Below are positions 1 to 7,270 of a stretch of DNA of 15,447 nucleotides, one piece after another. A model generated the notes under the pieces. It was not told the DNA's origin. It did not search any database and saw only the letters and a list, made by a program, of their open reading frames with translations. The stretch lies in assembly GCA_002362625.1 (NCBI GenBank), contig DEUP01000013.1:2916-18362 (forward strand), in the 5' to 3' direction. The first letter of the stretch is position 1. Each line of letters begins with the position of its first letter. The position numbers and the translations under genes are program-made. The DNA comes from Clostridiales bacterium UBA3259. Lineage in GTDB: Bacteria > Bacillota_A > Clostridia > Oscillospirales > Oscillospiraceae.

Positions 1-387
<387 letters not shown>

Positions 388-471
388 TTAAACAAGAAGA
401 TATGTGTGAAACTGGTTATCCTGGGGAGAAAATGGATTTTTCTGGGAGGGGAAACCCTTTGAGAAAAAAGA

Positions 472-500
472 TTGCGTTTTTCGCGGGGATATAGTATCAT
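472..500 (+). promoter_or_regulatory. Candidate promoter for the yifB-thiI-pncC-MBL unit
   Basis: TTGCGT (472-477) and TATCAT (495-500) have 17-nt spacing and end 32 nt before the yifB start. An overlapping TATAGT (490-495) is an alternative -10 but lacks a -35 at good distance. The match is imperfect, so this is tentative. It is the only promoter-like pair I see in the 250-nt gap. Confidence 0.35.
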
Positions 501-532
501 GTGTGTGTATAAACAGAGGGGAGGAAGGAAAC

Positions 533-2047
533 ATGATTTGCAGCGTATATACCCTGGCGGTCACGGGCATTGAGGGACGGGTGGTGACGGCGGAAAGCTA
601 TATTTCCGGAGGCCTGCCCGGATTTGAAATTGTGGGTCTGCCGGACGCGGCGGTGAAGGAAGCGAGAGACCGGGTTCGCGCCGCGACGAAAAGCAGCGGA
701 CTGAGCTTTCCTGTCAGCAAAATCACCGTGAATCTGGCTCCCGCCGGTTTGAAAAAAACCGGTTCTCACTATGACCTTCCCATCCTTCTGAGCATTCTCG
801 CCGCCTCTGGGGCGGTACGTCGTCCGTCACCTACCAGCGCATTTTTGGGAGAAGTGAGCCTGGACGGCCAGGTACGAGCCATTTCCGGCGTGCTGCCCAT
901 GGCCTTGGCTGCAAAGCGGGCGGGAATCGAAACCATTTATGTACCGGCGGAAAATGCCCCGGAGGCCACCCTGGCCCGAGGCCCTGCGGTCATTCCTGTA
1001 CGGACGGTAGGGGAGCTGGCTGCCCATTTAAACGGGGAGACAAGGCTGGAAGAGGAACCTCTGTGGGTGCCGGAGCAGGACAGAACCGCCGGACTGGATT
1101 TTAAGGATGTGCTGGGCCAGGAAAACGTGAAGCGTGCCCTGGAGGTAGCAGCGGCGGGCAGCCATAACGTGCTGCTTATCGGCCCGCCGGGTTCGGGAAA
1201 AAGTATGCTCAGCAAGCGTCTTCCTTCCATTTTGCCAGATATGACCTGGGAGGAATCCCTGGAGGTCAGTCAGGTTTATTCCGTGATGGGTCTGCTGACG
1301 GCGAAAAAGCCTTTGGTGACCCGGCGGCCCTTCCGGTCGCCCCATCATACCGTTTCCAACGCCGGACTCACCGGCGGCGGAAGCAATCCCAAGTCCGGTG
1401 AGATTTCCATGGCCCATAAGGGTGTGCTGTTCCTGGACGAAATGCCGGAATTCCGGAAGGATACATTGGACTTAATGCGCCAGCCTCTTGAGGATGGGAA
1501 GGTGACCATTTCCCGGGTCAGCGGGGCGGTGACCTATCCGGCGGAATTTATGCTGGTGTGCGCCATGAACCCCTGCAAATGCGGCTGGTACGGCGACCCC
1601 TCCGGCCGGTGCCGGTGCTCGGAAAAGGATGTGGAGCATTACCGCAGCCGGATCTCCGGACCGCTGCTGGATCGGATCGATATCGTGGTGGAGGTACCCT
1701 CGGTACACTTTGAGGAGCTGCGTGCGAGAGAGGAGGCGGAGCCATCCGCCGCCATTCAAAAGCGGGTGAACGCCGCCCGGGATATCCAGAACCGGCGGTT
1801 CGATAACGGCAGCATGTGCAACGCCCGGATGGGGCCGGAGGAAATGCGGCGGTTTTGTGCCTTGGGCGAGGAAAGCGCGGAGATGATGAAAAACGCCTTT
1901 GAGGTTATGGGCCTGACGGCCCGGAGCTATGACCGGATTTTGAAGGTTGCGAGAACGGTTGCGGATTTGGACGGCAGCGAGGAGATTCTGCCTCAGCACA
2001 TTGCGGAGGCCATCCAGTACCGGGCTGTGAATCTGGGCAACCGCTAA
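533..2047 (+). CDS. yifB: YifB/ComM-family AAA+ ATPase (Mg chelatase-like)
   Basis: A 504-residue cytosolic AAA+ protein of the YifB/ComM family. The best studied member, ComM of naturally transforming bacteria, is a hexameric helicase that extends branch migration of incoming DNA; in most other bacteria the role is undefined. Domain order fits: an N-terminal Lon-protease-like fold (about 1-165) containing ESYISGGLPGFEIVGLPD, then the ATPase core with Walker A GPPGSGKS (217-224) and Walker B GVLFLDEM (297-304). A cysteine group follows, CAMNPCKCGWYGDP through RCRC (Cys 343, 348, 350, 360, 362), typical of this family, and then LLDRIDI and a C-terminal lid (about 425-504). The start at 533 follows GGGGAGGAAGG and gives the family's MICSVYTLAVTGIEG opening; an in-frame ATG at 503 would add ten non-conserved residues. 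thiI begins 26 nt downstream with no terminator between, so cotranscription is likely. Whether this strain is transformable cannot be judged from here. Confidence 0.93.
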   Translation: MICSVYTLAVTGIEGRVVTAESYISGGLPGFEIVGLPDAAVKEARDRVRAATKSSGLSFPVSKITVNLAPAGLKKTGSHYDLPILLSILAASGAVRRPSPTSAFLGEVSLDGQVRAISGVLPMALAAKRAGIETIYVPAENAPEATLARGPAVIPVRTVGELAAHLNGETRLEEEPLWVPEQDRTAGLDFKDVLGQENVKRALEVAAAGSHNVLLIGPPGSGKSMLSKRLPSILPDMTWEESLEVSQVYSVMGLLTAKKPLVTRRPFRSPHHTVSNAGLTGGGSNPKSGEISMAHKGVLFLDEMPEFRKDTLDLMRQPLEDGKVTISRVSGAVTYPAEFMLVCAMNPCKCGWYGDPSGRCRCSEKDVEHYRSRISGPLLDRIDIVVEVPSVHFEELRAREEAEPSAAIQKRVNAARDIQNRRFDNGSMCNARMGPEEMRRFCALGEESAEMMKNAFEVMGLTARSYDRILKVARTVADLDGSEEILPQHIAEAIQYRAVNLGNR

Positions 2048-2073
2048 AGAATCATTTTAAAATAGGAGTATTT

Positions 2074-3264
2074 ATGAAAGAAATCTTTTTACTGAAGCTG
2101 GGCGAAATCGTCCTGAAGGGTGCCAACAAGCGCCAATTTGAAGCGAGGCTTCGTCAGAATGTCCGCCGCCGGATGAAGGCCTACGGAAACTTTGACGTGT
2201 ATATCATGCAATCCACGGTGTATGTGGAGCCTATGGATGAGGAGGCGGACGTAGACGGCGCCTGGGAGGCCTGCCACAGTGTCTTCGGCCTGGTGAGCCT
2301 GTGCCGGTGCCGTCCCTGTGAAAAGGATTTGGATTCCATTTTTGATGCCGTGGAAAATTATCTGGGTGACGACCTGGAATGCGCGTCTTCCTTTAAGGTA
2401 GAGAGCAAGCGCAGCGATAAGCAGTTCCCCCTGACCTCTATCCAGCTGTCCCAGGAGATCGGCGGACGGCTGGCGGAGGCCCATCCCAACTGTCAGGTGG
2501 ACGTGCACCATCCCGATTACACCGTGTATATCGAGGTGCGGGATCTGGCGGCTTACGTTCACGGTCCCGCGGAGCCGGGGGCGGGTGGTCTGCCAACCGG
2601 GGTAGGGGGCAGAGCCATGTGTCTGCTCTCCGGCGGCATCGACTCTCCCGTAGCGGCCTATATGATCGCCAAGCGTGGGGTGGAGGTGGAGGCCGTTCAC
2701 TTCTTCTCCTATCCCTATACCTCCCAGCTTGCCAAGGATAAGGTGGTGGAGCTTGCACGGCTGGTGACCAAATACTGCGGTAAAATGACTGTCAACGTGG
2801 TTTCCTTCACGGAAATCCAGGAGGCCATCCGGGACAACTGCCCGGATGAGTTCTTCACCCTGATTATGCGCCGGTTTATGATGGAAATTTCCATGCGCCT
2901 TGCCAAAAGCGACGGCTGCGGCGCTCTGATCACCGGCGAGAATTTGGGTCAGGTAGCCTCCCAGACCATGGAGGCCATGGCTGTTACCGGGGCCGTGGTG
3001 GACATCCCCATTTTCATGCCCCTGGTAGGCATGGACAAGGAGGAGATTGTCACCATCGCCCGGAGGATCGGCACTATGGAAACCTCTATCCTGCCCTATG
3101 AGGACTGCTGCACGGTCTTTACTCCCAAGCATCCCAAGACCAAGCCCACTTTGGGTCAGGTGATCCACGCGGAACGGAACCTGGACCGGGAAGCTCTGAT
3201 TCAGCGGGCCTTGGAGAATATTGAAAAGATCAAGGTGAGCTATCATGACGAATCTATGCAGTGA
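2074..3264 (+). CDS. thiI: tRNA 4-thiouridine synthase ThiI (short form, no rhodanese domain)
   Basis: ThiI adenylates uridine 8 of tRNA with ATP and replaces its oxygen with sulfur supplied by a cysteine desulfurase; in some bacteria it also feeds sulfur to thiamine thiazole synthesis. The 396-residue protein shows the ferredoxin-like N-terminus (1-60, with LKLGEIVLKGANKRQFE), a THUMP region (about 60-165), and a PP-loop ATPase domain with SGGIDS at 186-191. TGENLGQVASQT (288-299) and PYEDCCTVFTPKHPKTKP (341-358) are both characteristic of the family. The protein ends soon after that, as in Bacillus-type ThiI, so the C-terminal rhodanese domain of the E. coli enzyme is absent. Sulfur transfer therefore probably uses the Cys345/Cys346 pair and an external desulfurase, none of which is encoded nearby. 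AGGAG (2064-2068) supports the start. The 3' end overlaps pncC by 20 nt, suggesting translational coupling. Confidence 0.95.
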   Translation: MKEIFLLKLGEIVLKGANKRQFEARLRQNVRRRMKAYGNFDVYIMQSTVYVEPMDEEADVDGAWEACHSVFGLVSLCRCRPCEKDLDSIFDAVENYLGDDLECASSFKVESKRSDKQFPLTSIQLSQEIGGRLAEAHPNCQVDVHHPDYTVYIEVRDLAAYVHGPAEPGAGGLPTGVGGRAMCLLSGGIDSPVAAYMIAKRGVEVEAVHFFSYPYTSQLAKDKVVELARLVTKYCGKMTVNVVSFTEIQEAIRDNCPDEFFTLIMRRFMMEISMRLAKSDGCGALITGENLGQVASQTMEAMAVTGAVVDIPIFMPLVGMDKEEIVTIARRIGTMETSILPYEDCCTVFTPKHPKTKPTLGQVIHAERNLDREALIQRALENIEKIKVSYHDESMQ

Positions 3265-3712
3265 AGTCCTGACGCTTCTCACGGGAAGAAGCCTGGTCAC
3301 GGCGGAAAGCCTCACCGGCGGCGGTATCGGTGCTGCCCTGACTGCTATTCCTGGCAGCAGTGAGGTCTATAAAGGCGGCGTGATCAGTTATACCGACTGG
3401 GTCAAGCACAATGTTTTGGGTGTCCGGGAAGAGAACCTTCAAAAATACGGCGCGGTTTCCGAACCGGTTGCCCGTCAGATGGCCCAGGGCGTTCGGAGGC
3501 TCTTAAAAGCAGACGTGGCGGTATCGGTCACCGGTCTGGCCGGTCCCGGCGGGGACGAATACGGCAATCCCGTAGGGACGGTGTTCATCGGCTATGCGGA
3601 TGAAGGGCATACCGAGGTTCGGGAGTGCCACTTCCTGGGAAGCCGGGAGGAGGTCCGGAATCAGACCATTGCGGCAGCACTGAATCTGATTTTGGAGTGT
3701 ATTCATGAATAA
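3245..3712 (+). CDS. pncC: Nicotinamide-nucleotide amidohydrolase (CinA C-terminal domain protein)
   Basis: A stand-alone CinA C-terminal domain of 155 residues. The family deamidates nicotinamide mononucleotide to nicotinate mononucleotide, recycling the NMN left by NAD-consuming reactions such as bacterial DNA ligase. Conserved blocks are visible: TAESLTGGGIGAALTAIPGS (19-38), YKGGVISYTDWVK (42-54), SVTGLAGPGGDE with PVGTVFIGYA (94-118), and the closing FLGSREEVRNQTIAAAL (130-146). Most homologues read AESCTGG; here the Cys is Leu22, a conservative family variation that leaves the Ser and Thr in place. The N-terminal MoCF-like domain of full CinA is absent. The start inside the end of thiI is supported by AAGGTGAG (3231-3238). 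The stop overlaps the next gene by 8 nt. NAD synthase is also encoded in the window (11579-13516), but in another unit. Confidence 0.88.
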   Translation: MTNLCSEVLTLLTGRSLVTAESLTGGGIGAALTAIPGSSEVYKGGVISYTDWVKHNVLGVREENLQKYGAVSEPVARQMAQGVRRLLKADVAVSVTGLAGPGGDEYGNPVGTVFIGYADEGHTEVRECHFLGSREEVRNQTIAAALNLILECIHE

Positions 3713-4403
3713 CCGATACTGTATTCTGGAACTGCGGTATTCTTTTACGGACTTTGAACAGACCCTTTCTCCCACGGTTCTGTTCGGGAAAACGGATACG
3801 GTGCTCATTGACTGCGGTTATCCCGGTTCTCTTGGAATGCTGGAAGCACAGCTTGCGGTCCATGAGATTGCGCCTGAGAGCATTACCAAGCTGATTTTGA
3901 CCCACCAGGATGATGATCATATTGGCGCTGCCTGGGAATGGAAGAAGAAATACCCGGGAACCCAAATCCTGGCCTCCGAAGAGGAAGCGCCCTATATTTC
4001 CGGAGAAAAGAAGAACCTGCGTTTACAGCAGGCAGAGGCCATGCAGGAAAAGCTTCCGGAGGATCAGAAGGCATGGGGTGAGCAGTTCTGCCAGCGGTAC
4101 AGAGGTCTGAAGCCTGTTGAAGTGGATAGGATTCTGAAAGCCGGTGAAGTGTTCGACTGGGGCGGCGGCTGTGAGATTCTGAAGACGCCGGGGCATACGC
4201 CGGGACACATTTCCATCCGGGCACGGAATGGGGCGTTCTGTATAACGGGAGACGCGGCGGTGGTGGAAGACGGAAAACTGGTGGTGGCAAATCCGCAGTT
4301 CTGCCTAAATCTGGAGGAAGCGGAGAAATCTTTGGAGAAGATTCTTCGAAACCCCTGCAAAGCGTACCTTTGCTACCACGGAGGATGCCTTTTTTGCGAT
4401 TAA
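3705..4403 (+). CDS. MBL-fold metallo-hydrolase, substrate unknown
   Basis: A 232-residue metallo-beta-lactamase-fold protein, probably cytosolic since no signal peptide is present. Metal-ligand motifs appear in order: LTHQDDDHIGA (65-75), PGHTPGHISI (162-171), ITGDAAV (180-186) and YHGG (224-227). Expected ligands are His67, Asp69, Asp71, His72, His164, Asp183 and His225. The first motif is HxDxDH rather than the usual HxHxDH, with Asp69 in place of the second His. This variant may change metal preference; the fold assignment is not in doubt. Broad relatives include glyoxalase II-like thioesterases and quorum-quenching lactonases, and the sequence does not decide between them. It begins inside the last codons of pncC (ATGAATAA overlap, GGAG at 3693-3696 upstream) and is the last gene before the terminator at 4406, so it is made together with ThiI and PncC. 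Whether it shares a pathway with them is unknown. Confidence 0.85.
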   Translation: MNNRYCILELRYSFTDFEQTLSPTVLFGKTDTVLIDCGYPGSLGMLEAQLAVHEIAPESITKLILTHQDDDHIGAAWEWKKKYPGTQILASEEEAPYISGEKKNLRLQQAEAMQEKLPEDQKAWGEQFCQRYRGLKPVEVDRILKAGEVFDWGGGCEILKTPGHTPGHISIRARNGAFCITGDAAVVEDGKLVVANPQFCLNLEEAEKSLEKILRNPCKAYLCYHGGCLFCD

Positions 4404-4405
4404 GA

Positions 4406-4436
4406 AAATCCGGCAAGACCTGCCGGATTTCTTTTA
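4406..4436 (+). terminator. Intrinsic terminator of the yifB-thiI-pncC-MBL unit
   Basis: A 10-bp perfect stem AAATCCGGCA / TGCCGGATTT (4406-4415 and 4421-4430) encloses the loop AGACC and is followed by CTTTTAT. It begins 3 nt after the MBL stop codon. Confidence 0.88.
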
Positions 4437-4457
4437 TGGAAAAATTTTCTCCATGGC

Positions 4458-4484
4458 GCAACTTTTTCCTCCATTCTTCGTGTA
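4458..4484 (+). promoter_or_regulatory. ECF-sigma type promoter, probably autoregulatory
   Basis: GCAAC (4458-4462) followed by a T-rich run, a 16-nt spacer, then CGTGTA (4479-4484). This has the AAC -35 core and CGT -10 core typical of ECF-sigma promoters. It lies 34 nt before the start of an ECF sigma gene, the usual place for autoregulation. No sigma-A pair of comparable quality is visible in the 115-nt gap. GGGAGTG (4505-4511) provides the ribosome site for the ATG at 4519. Confidence 0.65.
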
Positions 4485-4518
4485 TAAGAGTGAGTACACA
4501 GAAAGGGAGTGATCCGCA

Positions 4519-5076
4519 ATGGATGACAGCCAAATTATCGATCTGTACTTCCAGCGCTCCGAAACGGCGATCGTGGAGACAGACAGCAAATACGGCGCCT
4601 ATTGCTACAAAATCGCCTACAGCATTCTTGCCAGCAGGGAGGATTCCGAGGAAAGTGTCAACGACACCTATCTGTCCGCCTGGAGGGCCATGCCGCCCCG
4701 GAGGCCTGCGGTGCTTTCTACATTCCTGGGACGACTGACCCGGAACATATCCATCGACCGGCTCAGGACAAGCAGCGCCCAAAAACGGGGCAGCGGGGAG
4801 CTGGAGCTTGCACTGGGAGAGCTGGGGGACTGCGTCTCCGGTGAGAAAAGCATCGAAGATACGCTGATTCTCAAAGAGGTCATTATCAGCCTGAACCGGT
4901 TCCTGAAAGCCCTGTCGGAGGAGGAGCGCACAGTCTTTTTATGCCGGTATTGGTACGTAAACTCCATGGAGGAAATCGGGGATAAGACGGGATTTTCCGT
5001 GAGTAAGGTCAAGTCCATGCTCCGCAGGACCCGCGGTAAGCTTACCGCTTTTCTGGAAAAGGAGGGATTTCGATGA
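4519..5076 (+). CDS. ECF-type RNA polymerase sigma factor (sigma-70 family)
   Basis: A 185-residue group 4 sigma factor that would direct RNA polymerase to a small set of promoters in response to an envelope or extracellular signal. Region 2 covers about residues 21-86 (YGAYCYKIAYSILASREDSE, VNDTYLSAWRA, LGRLTRNISIDRLR). Region 4 covers about 124-178 (LSEEERTVFLCRYW, then the helix-turn-helix SMEEIGDKTGFSVSKVKSML and RRTRGKL). The linker holds LALGELGDCV, a segment often seen in Clostridia ECF factors paired with one-TM partners. No region 1.1 or 3 is present. The stop codon overlaps the start of the following membrane-protein gene (ATGA, 5073-5076). This tight coupling is the usual arrangement for a sigma factor and its anti-sigma factor. 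The ECF subgroup and target promoters other than its own are not known from this window. Confidence 0.9.
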   Translation: MDDSQIIDLYFQRSETAIVETDSKYGAYCYKIAYSILASREDSEESVNDTYLSAWRAMPPRRPAVLSTFLGRLTRNISIDRLRTSSAQKRGSGELELALGELGDCVSGEKSIEDTLILKEVIISLNRFLKALSEEERTVFLCRYWYVNSMEEIGDKTGFSVSKVKSMLRRTRGKLTAFLEKEGFR

Positions 5077-7130
5077 CCGGTATGGAACTGTTTCGGGCCC
5101 TGGGTGCCGTCAGCGCGGAAAATCTGGCCGGGGCGGAGAAGCTGCAAAGAACAGAAGTTGTGCCGCTGAAGAAAAGACCCTCTGTGAAGCGGGCTGTCCT
5201 GGTGGCGGCGATGATTGCGTTGTTACTGCTGCTGGTGGGCTGCGCGGCGGTGTATGTGCTGCACTTGCAGGATTTGAAGGTGGGGGAGTACCGACTGGAG
5301 CAAAACCCTGTCTATGACGCAGAGGGAAATGTGATTCCGGTAGCTACCCATCCCTTGCGGACGGAAATCTCTCTACAGGGGGCGAATCAGGAAGCCCTGA
5401 TGGAATGGCATCAATACGTGAGAGAGTATGCGCCCAGTGAAGAACCGGACATCCTGGCGAAGAACCGGGCAACGGCGGTTCCGGACAATTACCGGGAGGT
5501 CTACGGCTGTGAGTACTGGGAGATGATGGAGAAGCTGGATGAGATTGCGAAAGAATATGAATTAAAGCTTCTGTCCCGGGAAATCGACTGCGATGGCTAC
5601 GAATCCGGGGTGCTGTTTGGGGCGCTGGGCATTGACCCGGTGTTTCGGGGCACGGCGGAATACCTGGACAGCTATTTCTACCCCGAGGGGAACTTCCACC
5701 TGTGCCTTCTGTGCCAGATGGAGAACGAGGCATGGCCGTATTCAGATAACCATATCCGATACAATTATTCCCAAAAGGCATATTTTGACCCCCATTATAC
5801 CATCATCGAGGACTTTGAAAACTGCACCCAATGGAACTATACACGCAGGGACGGAAAGCATCTGCTCCTTGCCCGAAACGAGGAAGAAGCCTGGATCTTC
5901 GCGGACAGACCAGATGCTTTTATTACCATTACAATGTCCTGCTTCAAATGGGTGGAAGGCGAAAAAGTGCAGATGTCCAAAAGCGTACTGGAGGACATTG
6001 CGGAGCACTTTGACCTGGACATCCGGCCTCAGACTGCGGATATGGAACAGGTAGCGGCGCTGCAGGCGGAGGCGAAGGCGCAGAAGGAGGCTGAGGATGC
6101 CCGGCGGCAGGAAGAAGCTCAGAACGCATATACCCAGGGGTATGAGGCATATATCCAGCACTGCCTGGACACGGCGCAGAACAGTCGACACCGGGATATG
6201 CTCTACTACTCCTTGTATGACCTGAACGGGGACGGGGTGGAGGAGCTGCTCCCTGGCGCAAATCAATGCGTCAGCCGCATTCTTTCCCTGCGGGATGGGG
6301 AATCCTATCAGTATGCCGACTTTGAAAGCTCCCATTTGCTTGGCGTGTTTCAGATCACGGTCTGTGAGAATAACGTATTGGCATTGAAAGACGTGTTTAC
6401 AGAACGGATGTGGTACTATCTTCGGGCAAAGGCGGATGGCATAAGCTATCTGGAGGGGGTGGAAAAGCGGGGGGATACCTGGTACTCCATTCCGGAGCAG
6501 CCCCCCGCCAGCCCTGATCAGCCGGTCAGAGTGGAGATCACGGAGGAGCAAGCCAAAGCCATTCAGGATGCTTACATTCCTCTGGAGAACCAGCCGAAGT
6601 GGCAGCAGATGAAACGATATGGCCAGCCGGTGAAGACCATCTCCTGGACGGATCCCTACGCCCAGTTTATTGCGGAAACCCTGGACCGGTTTTCTGATCC
6701 GGAGGATTTCACCTACGCACTGATGGATCTCAATGGAGACGGCGTGAAGGAGCTGATTATAGACGACGCGTATCTGTGGGAAAATGACAGACGGAAGCAC
6801 GCCTATCAGGTGTACACCATCGTAAACGGGGAGCGGGTGTCGGCCTATGACTACACCTTCAACGGCGTCTGTGAGAACGGGATTTTCATGGAATATGATG
6901 AGGATGGCACCTACTACGCCTATTACCGGCTGAACGGCAGTAAGATGGAAATGATTGAAAAGGTGGTCCAGGATCCCGCAGATCTGTACTGGGGCAGGGT
7001 GGTATATGGCGACTCCGGTCCAGACCTCAGCCATGCGCCCTGTTCCGAGGAGGATGCCATGAAGTTCATCAATGCCTACAAACAAATCGACCTCCCCATG
7101 AAGCCCTTCTCGGATTATCCATTCAGCTAA
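5073..7130 (+). CDS. Single-TM membrane protein, putative anti-sigma/sensor with two DLNGDGV domains
   Basis: A 685-residue protein I cannot assign to a named family. Visible order: a cytoplasmic stretch of 40 residues (MELFRALGAVSAENLAGAEK) ending in basic KKRPSVKR; a hydrophobic segment at 41-63 (AVLVAAMIALLLLLVGC and on); a long exported part beginning LQDLKVGEYRLEQ; an Ala/Glu/Gln-rich probable coiled coil at about 323-353. Two copies of a domain follow at about 354-470 and 525-640, each with DLNGDGV (383-389 and 552-558), a DxNxDG loop resembling calcium-binding EF-hand/dockerin-type loops. The overlap with the sigma gene and the topology suggest the short N-terminus holds the sigma factor inactive while the exported part senses something. 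This is inference; no known anti-sigma domain is evident. LLVGC (53-57) resembles a lipobox, but the hydrophobic stretch continues past the Cys and is preceded by 40 residues, so a TM anchor is preferred. AAAAGGAGGG (5057-5066) supports the start. Confidence 0.7.
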   Translation: MTGMELFRALGAVSAENLAGAEKLQRTEVVPLKKRPSVKRAVLVAAMIALLLLLVGCAAVYVLHLQDLKVGEYRLEQNPVYDAEGNVIPVATHPLRTEISLQGANQEALMEWHQYVREYAPSEEPDILAKNRATAVPDNYREVYGCEYWEMMEKLDEIAKEYELKLLSREIDCDGYESGVLFGALGIDPVFRGTAEYLDSYFYPEGNFHLCLLCQMENEAWPYSDNHIRYNYSQKAYFDPHYTIIEDFENCTQWNYTRRDGKHLLLARNEEEAWIFADRPDAFITITMSCFKWVEGEKVQMSKSVLEDIAEHFDLDIRPQTADMEQVAALQAEAKAQKEAEDARRQEEAQNAYTQGYEAYIQHCLDTAQNSRHRDMLYYSLYDLNGDGVEELLPGANQCVSRILSLRDGESYQYADFESSHLLGVFQITVCENNVLALKDVFTERMWYYLRAKADGISYLEGVEKRGDTWYSIPEQPPASPDQPVRVEITEEQAKAIQDAYIPLENQPKWQQMKRYGQPVKTISWTDPYAQFIAETLDRFSDPEDFTYALMDLNGDGVKELIIDDAYLWENDRRKHAYQVYTIVNGERVSAYDYTFNGVCENGIFMEYDEDGTYYAYYRLNGSKMEMIEKVVQDPADLYWGRVVYGDSGPDLSHAPCSEEDAMKFINAYKQIDLPMKPFSDYPFS

Positions 7131-7152
7131 GTATACCGAAAATACAAAATAG

Positions 7153-7188
7153 AGCGGACGAAAAGGAATTCCTTTTCGTCCGCTTTTT
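7153..7188 (+). terminator. Intrinsic terminator after the sigma/membrane-protein pair
   Basis: Perfect inverted repeat with 14-nt arms AGCGGACGAAAAGG (7153-7166) and CCTTTTCGTCCGCT (7171-7184), AATT between them, followed by TTTT. It lies 22 nt after the stop codon and insulates the next promoter at 7201. Confidence 0.93.
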
Positions 7189-7200
7189 GCGTAAACCCGC

Positions 7201-7229
7201 TTGACAATCTGAAATTCATATATTATAAT
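7201..7229 (+). promoter_or_regulatory. Consensus sigma-A promoter of the TetR-CPBP unit
   Basis: TTGACA (7201-7206) and TATAAT (7224-7229) match the consensus at all twelve positions with 17-nt spacing. Transcription would start near 7236, about 35 nt before the TetR start codon. A promoter this strong next to a repressor gene implies it is normally held down. Confidence 0.88.
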
Positions 7230-7234
7230 ATATG
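7217..7234. promoter_or_regulatory. 18-bp palindromic operator candidate over the -10 box
   Basis: CATATATTATAATATATG is a perfect palindrome that contains the TATAAT. A second short palindrome, GTTATATAAC (7234-7243), abuts it. TetR-family proteins bind such palindromes as dimers and commonly repress their own promoters, so this is the likely autoregulatory site. The A+T-richness of any -10 region makes partial symmetry by chance easier, which limits confidence. Confidence 0.6.
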
Positions 7235-7270
7235 TTATATAACGATAATTATAATAAAGGAGGAAACGCC

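Noticed and set aside
450..470. GGG-GAAA-CCC-TTT small hairpin before yifB as a possible terminator
   Set aside because: Only a three-pair stem and no upstream plus-strand gene to terminate.
2089..3315. 408-codon open frame on the minus strand opposite thiI
   Set aside because: It mirrors the thiI frame, has His/Gly/Leu-rich composition with no recognisable domain, no ribosome site, and thiI is unmistakable on the plus strand.
3883..4782. 299-codon minus-strand open frame across the MBL gene, terminator and sigma gene
   Set aside because: It spans two well-supported plus-strand genes and a terminator; composition is Pro/Arg-rich and typical of an antisense frame.
7232..7270. Earlier ATG for the TetR gene at 7232
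   Set aside because: It lies within the palindromic promoter, upstream of the predicted transcription start, and adds residues with no family match; AAAGGAGG points to 7271.
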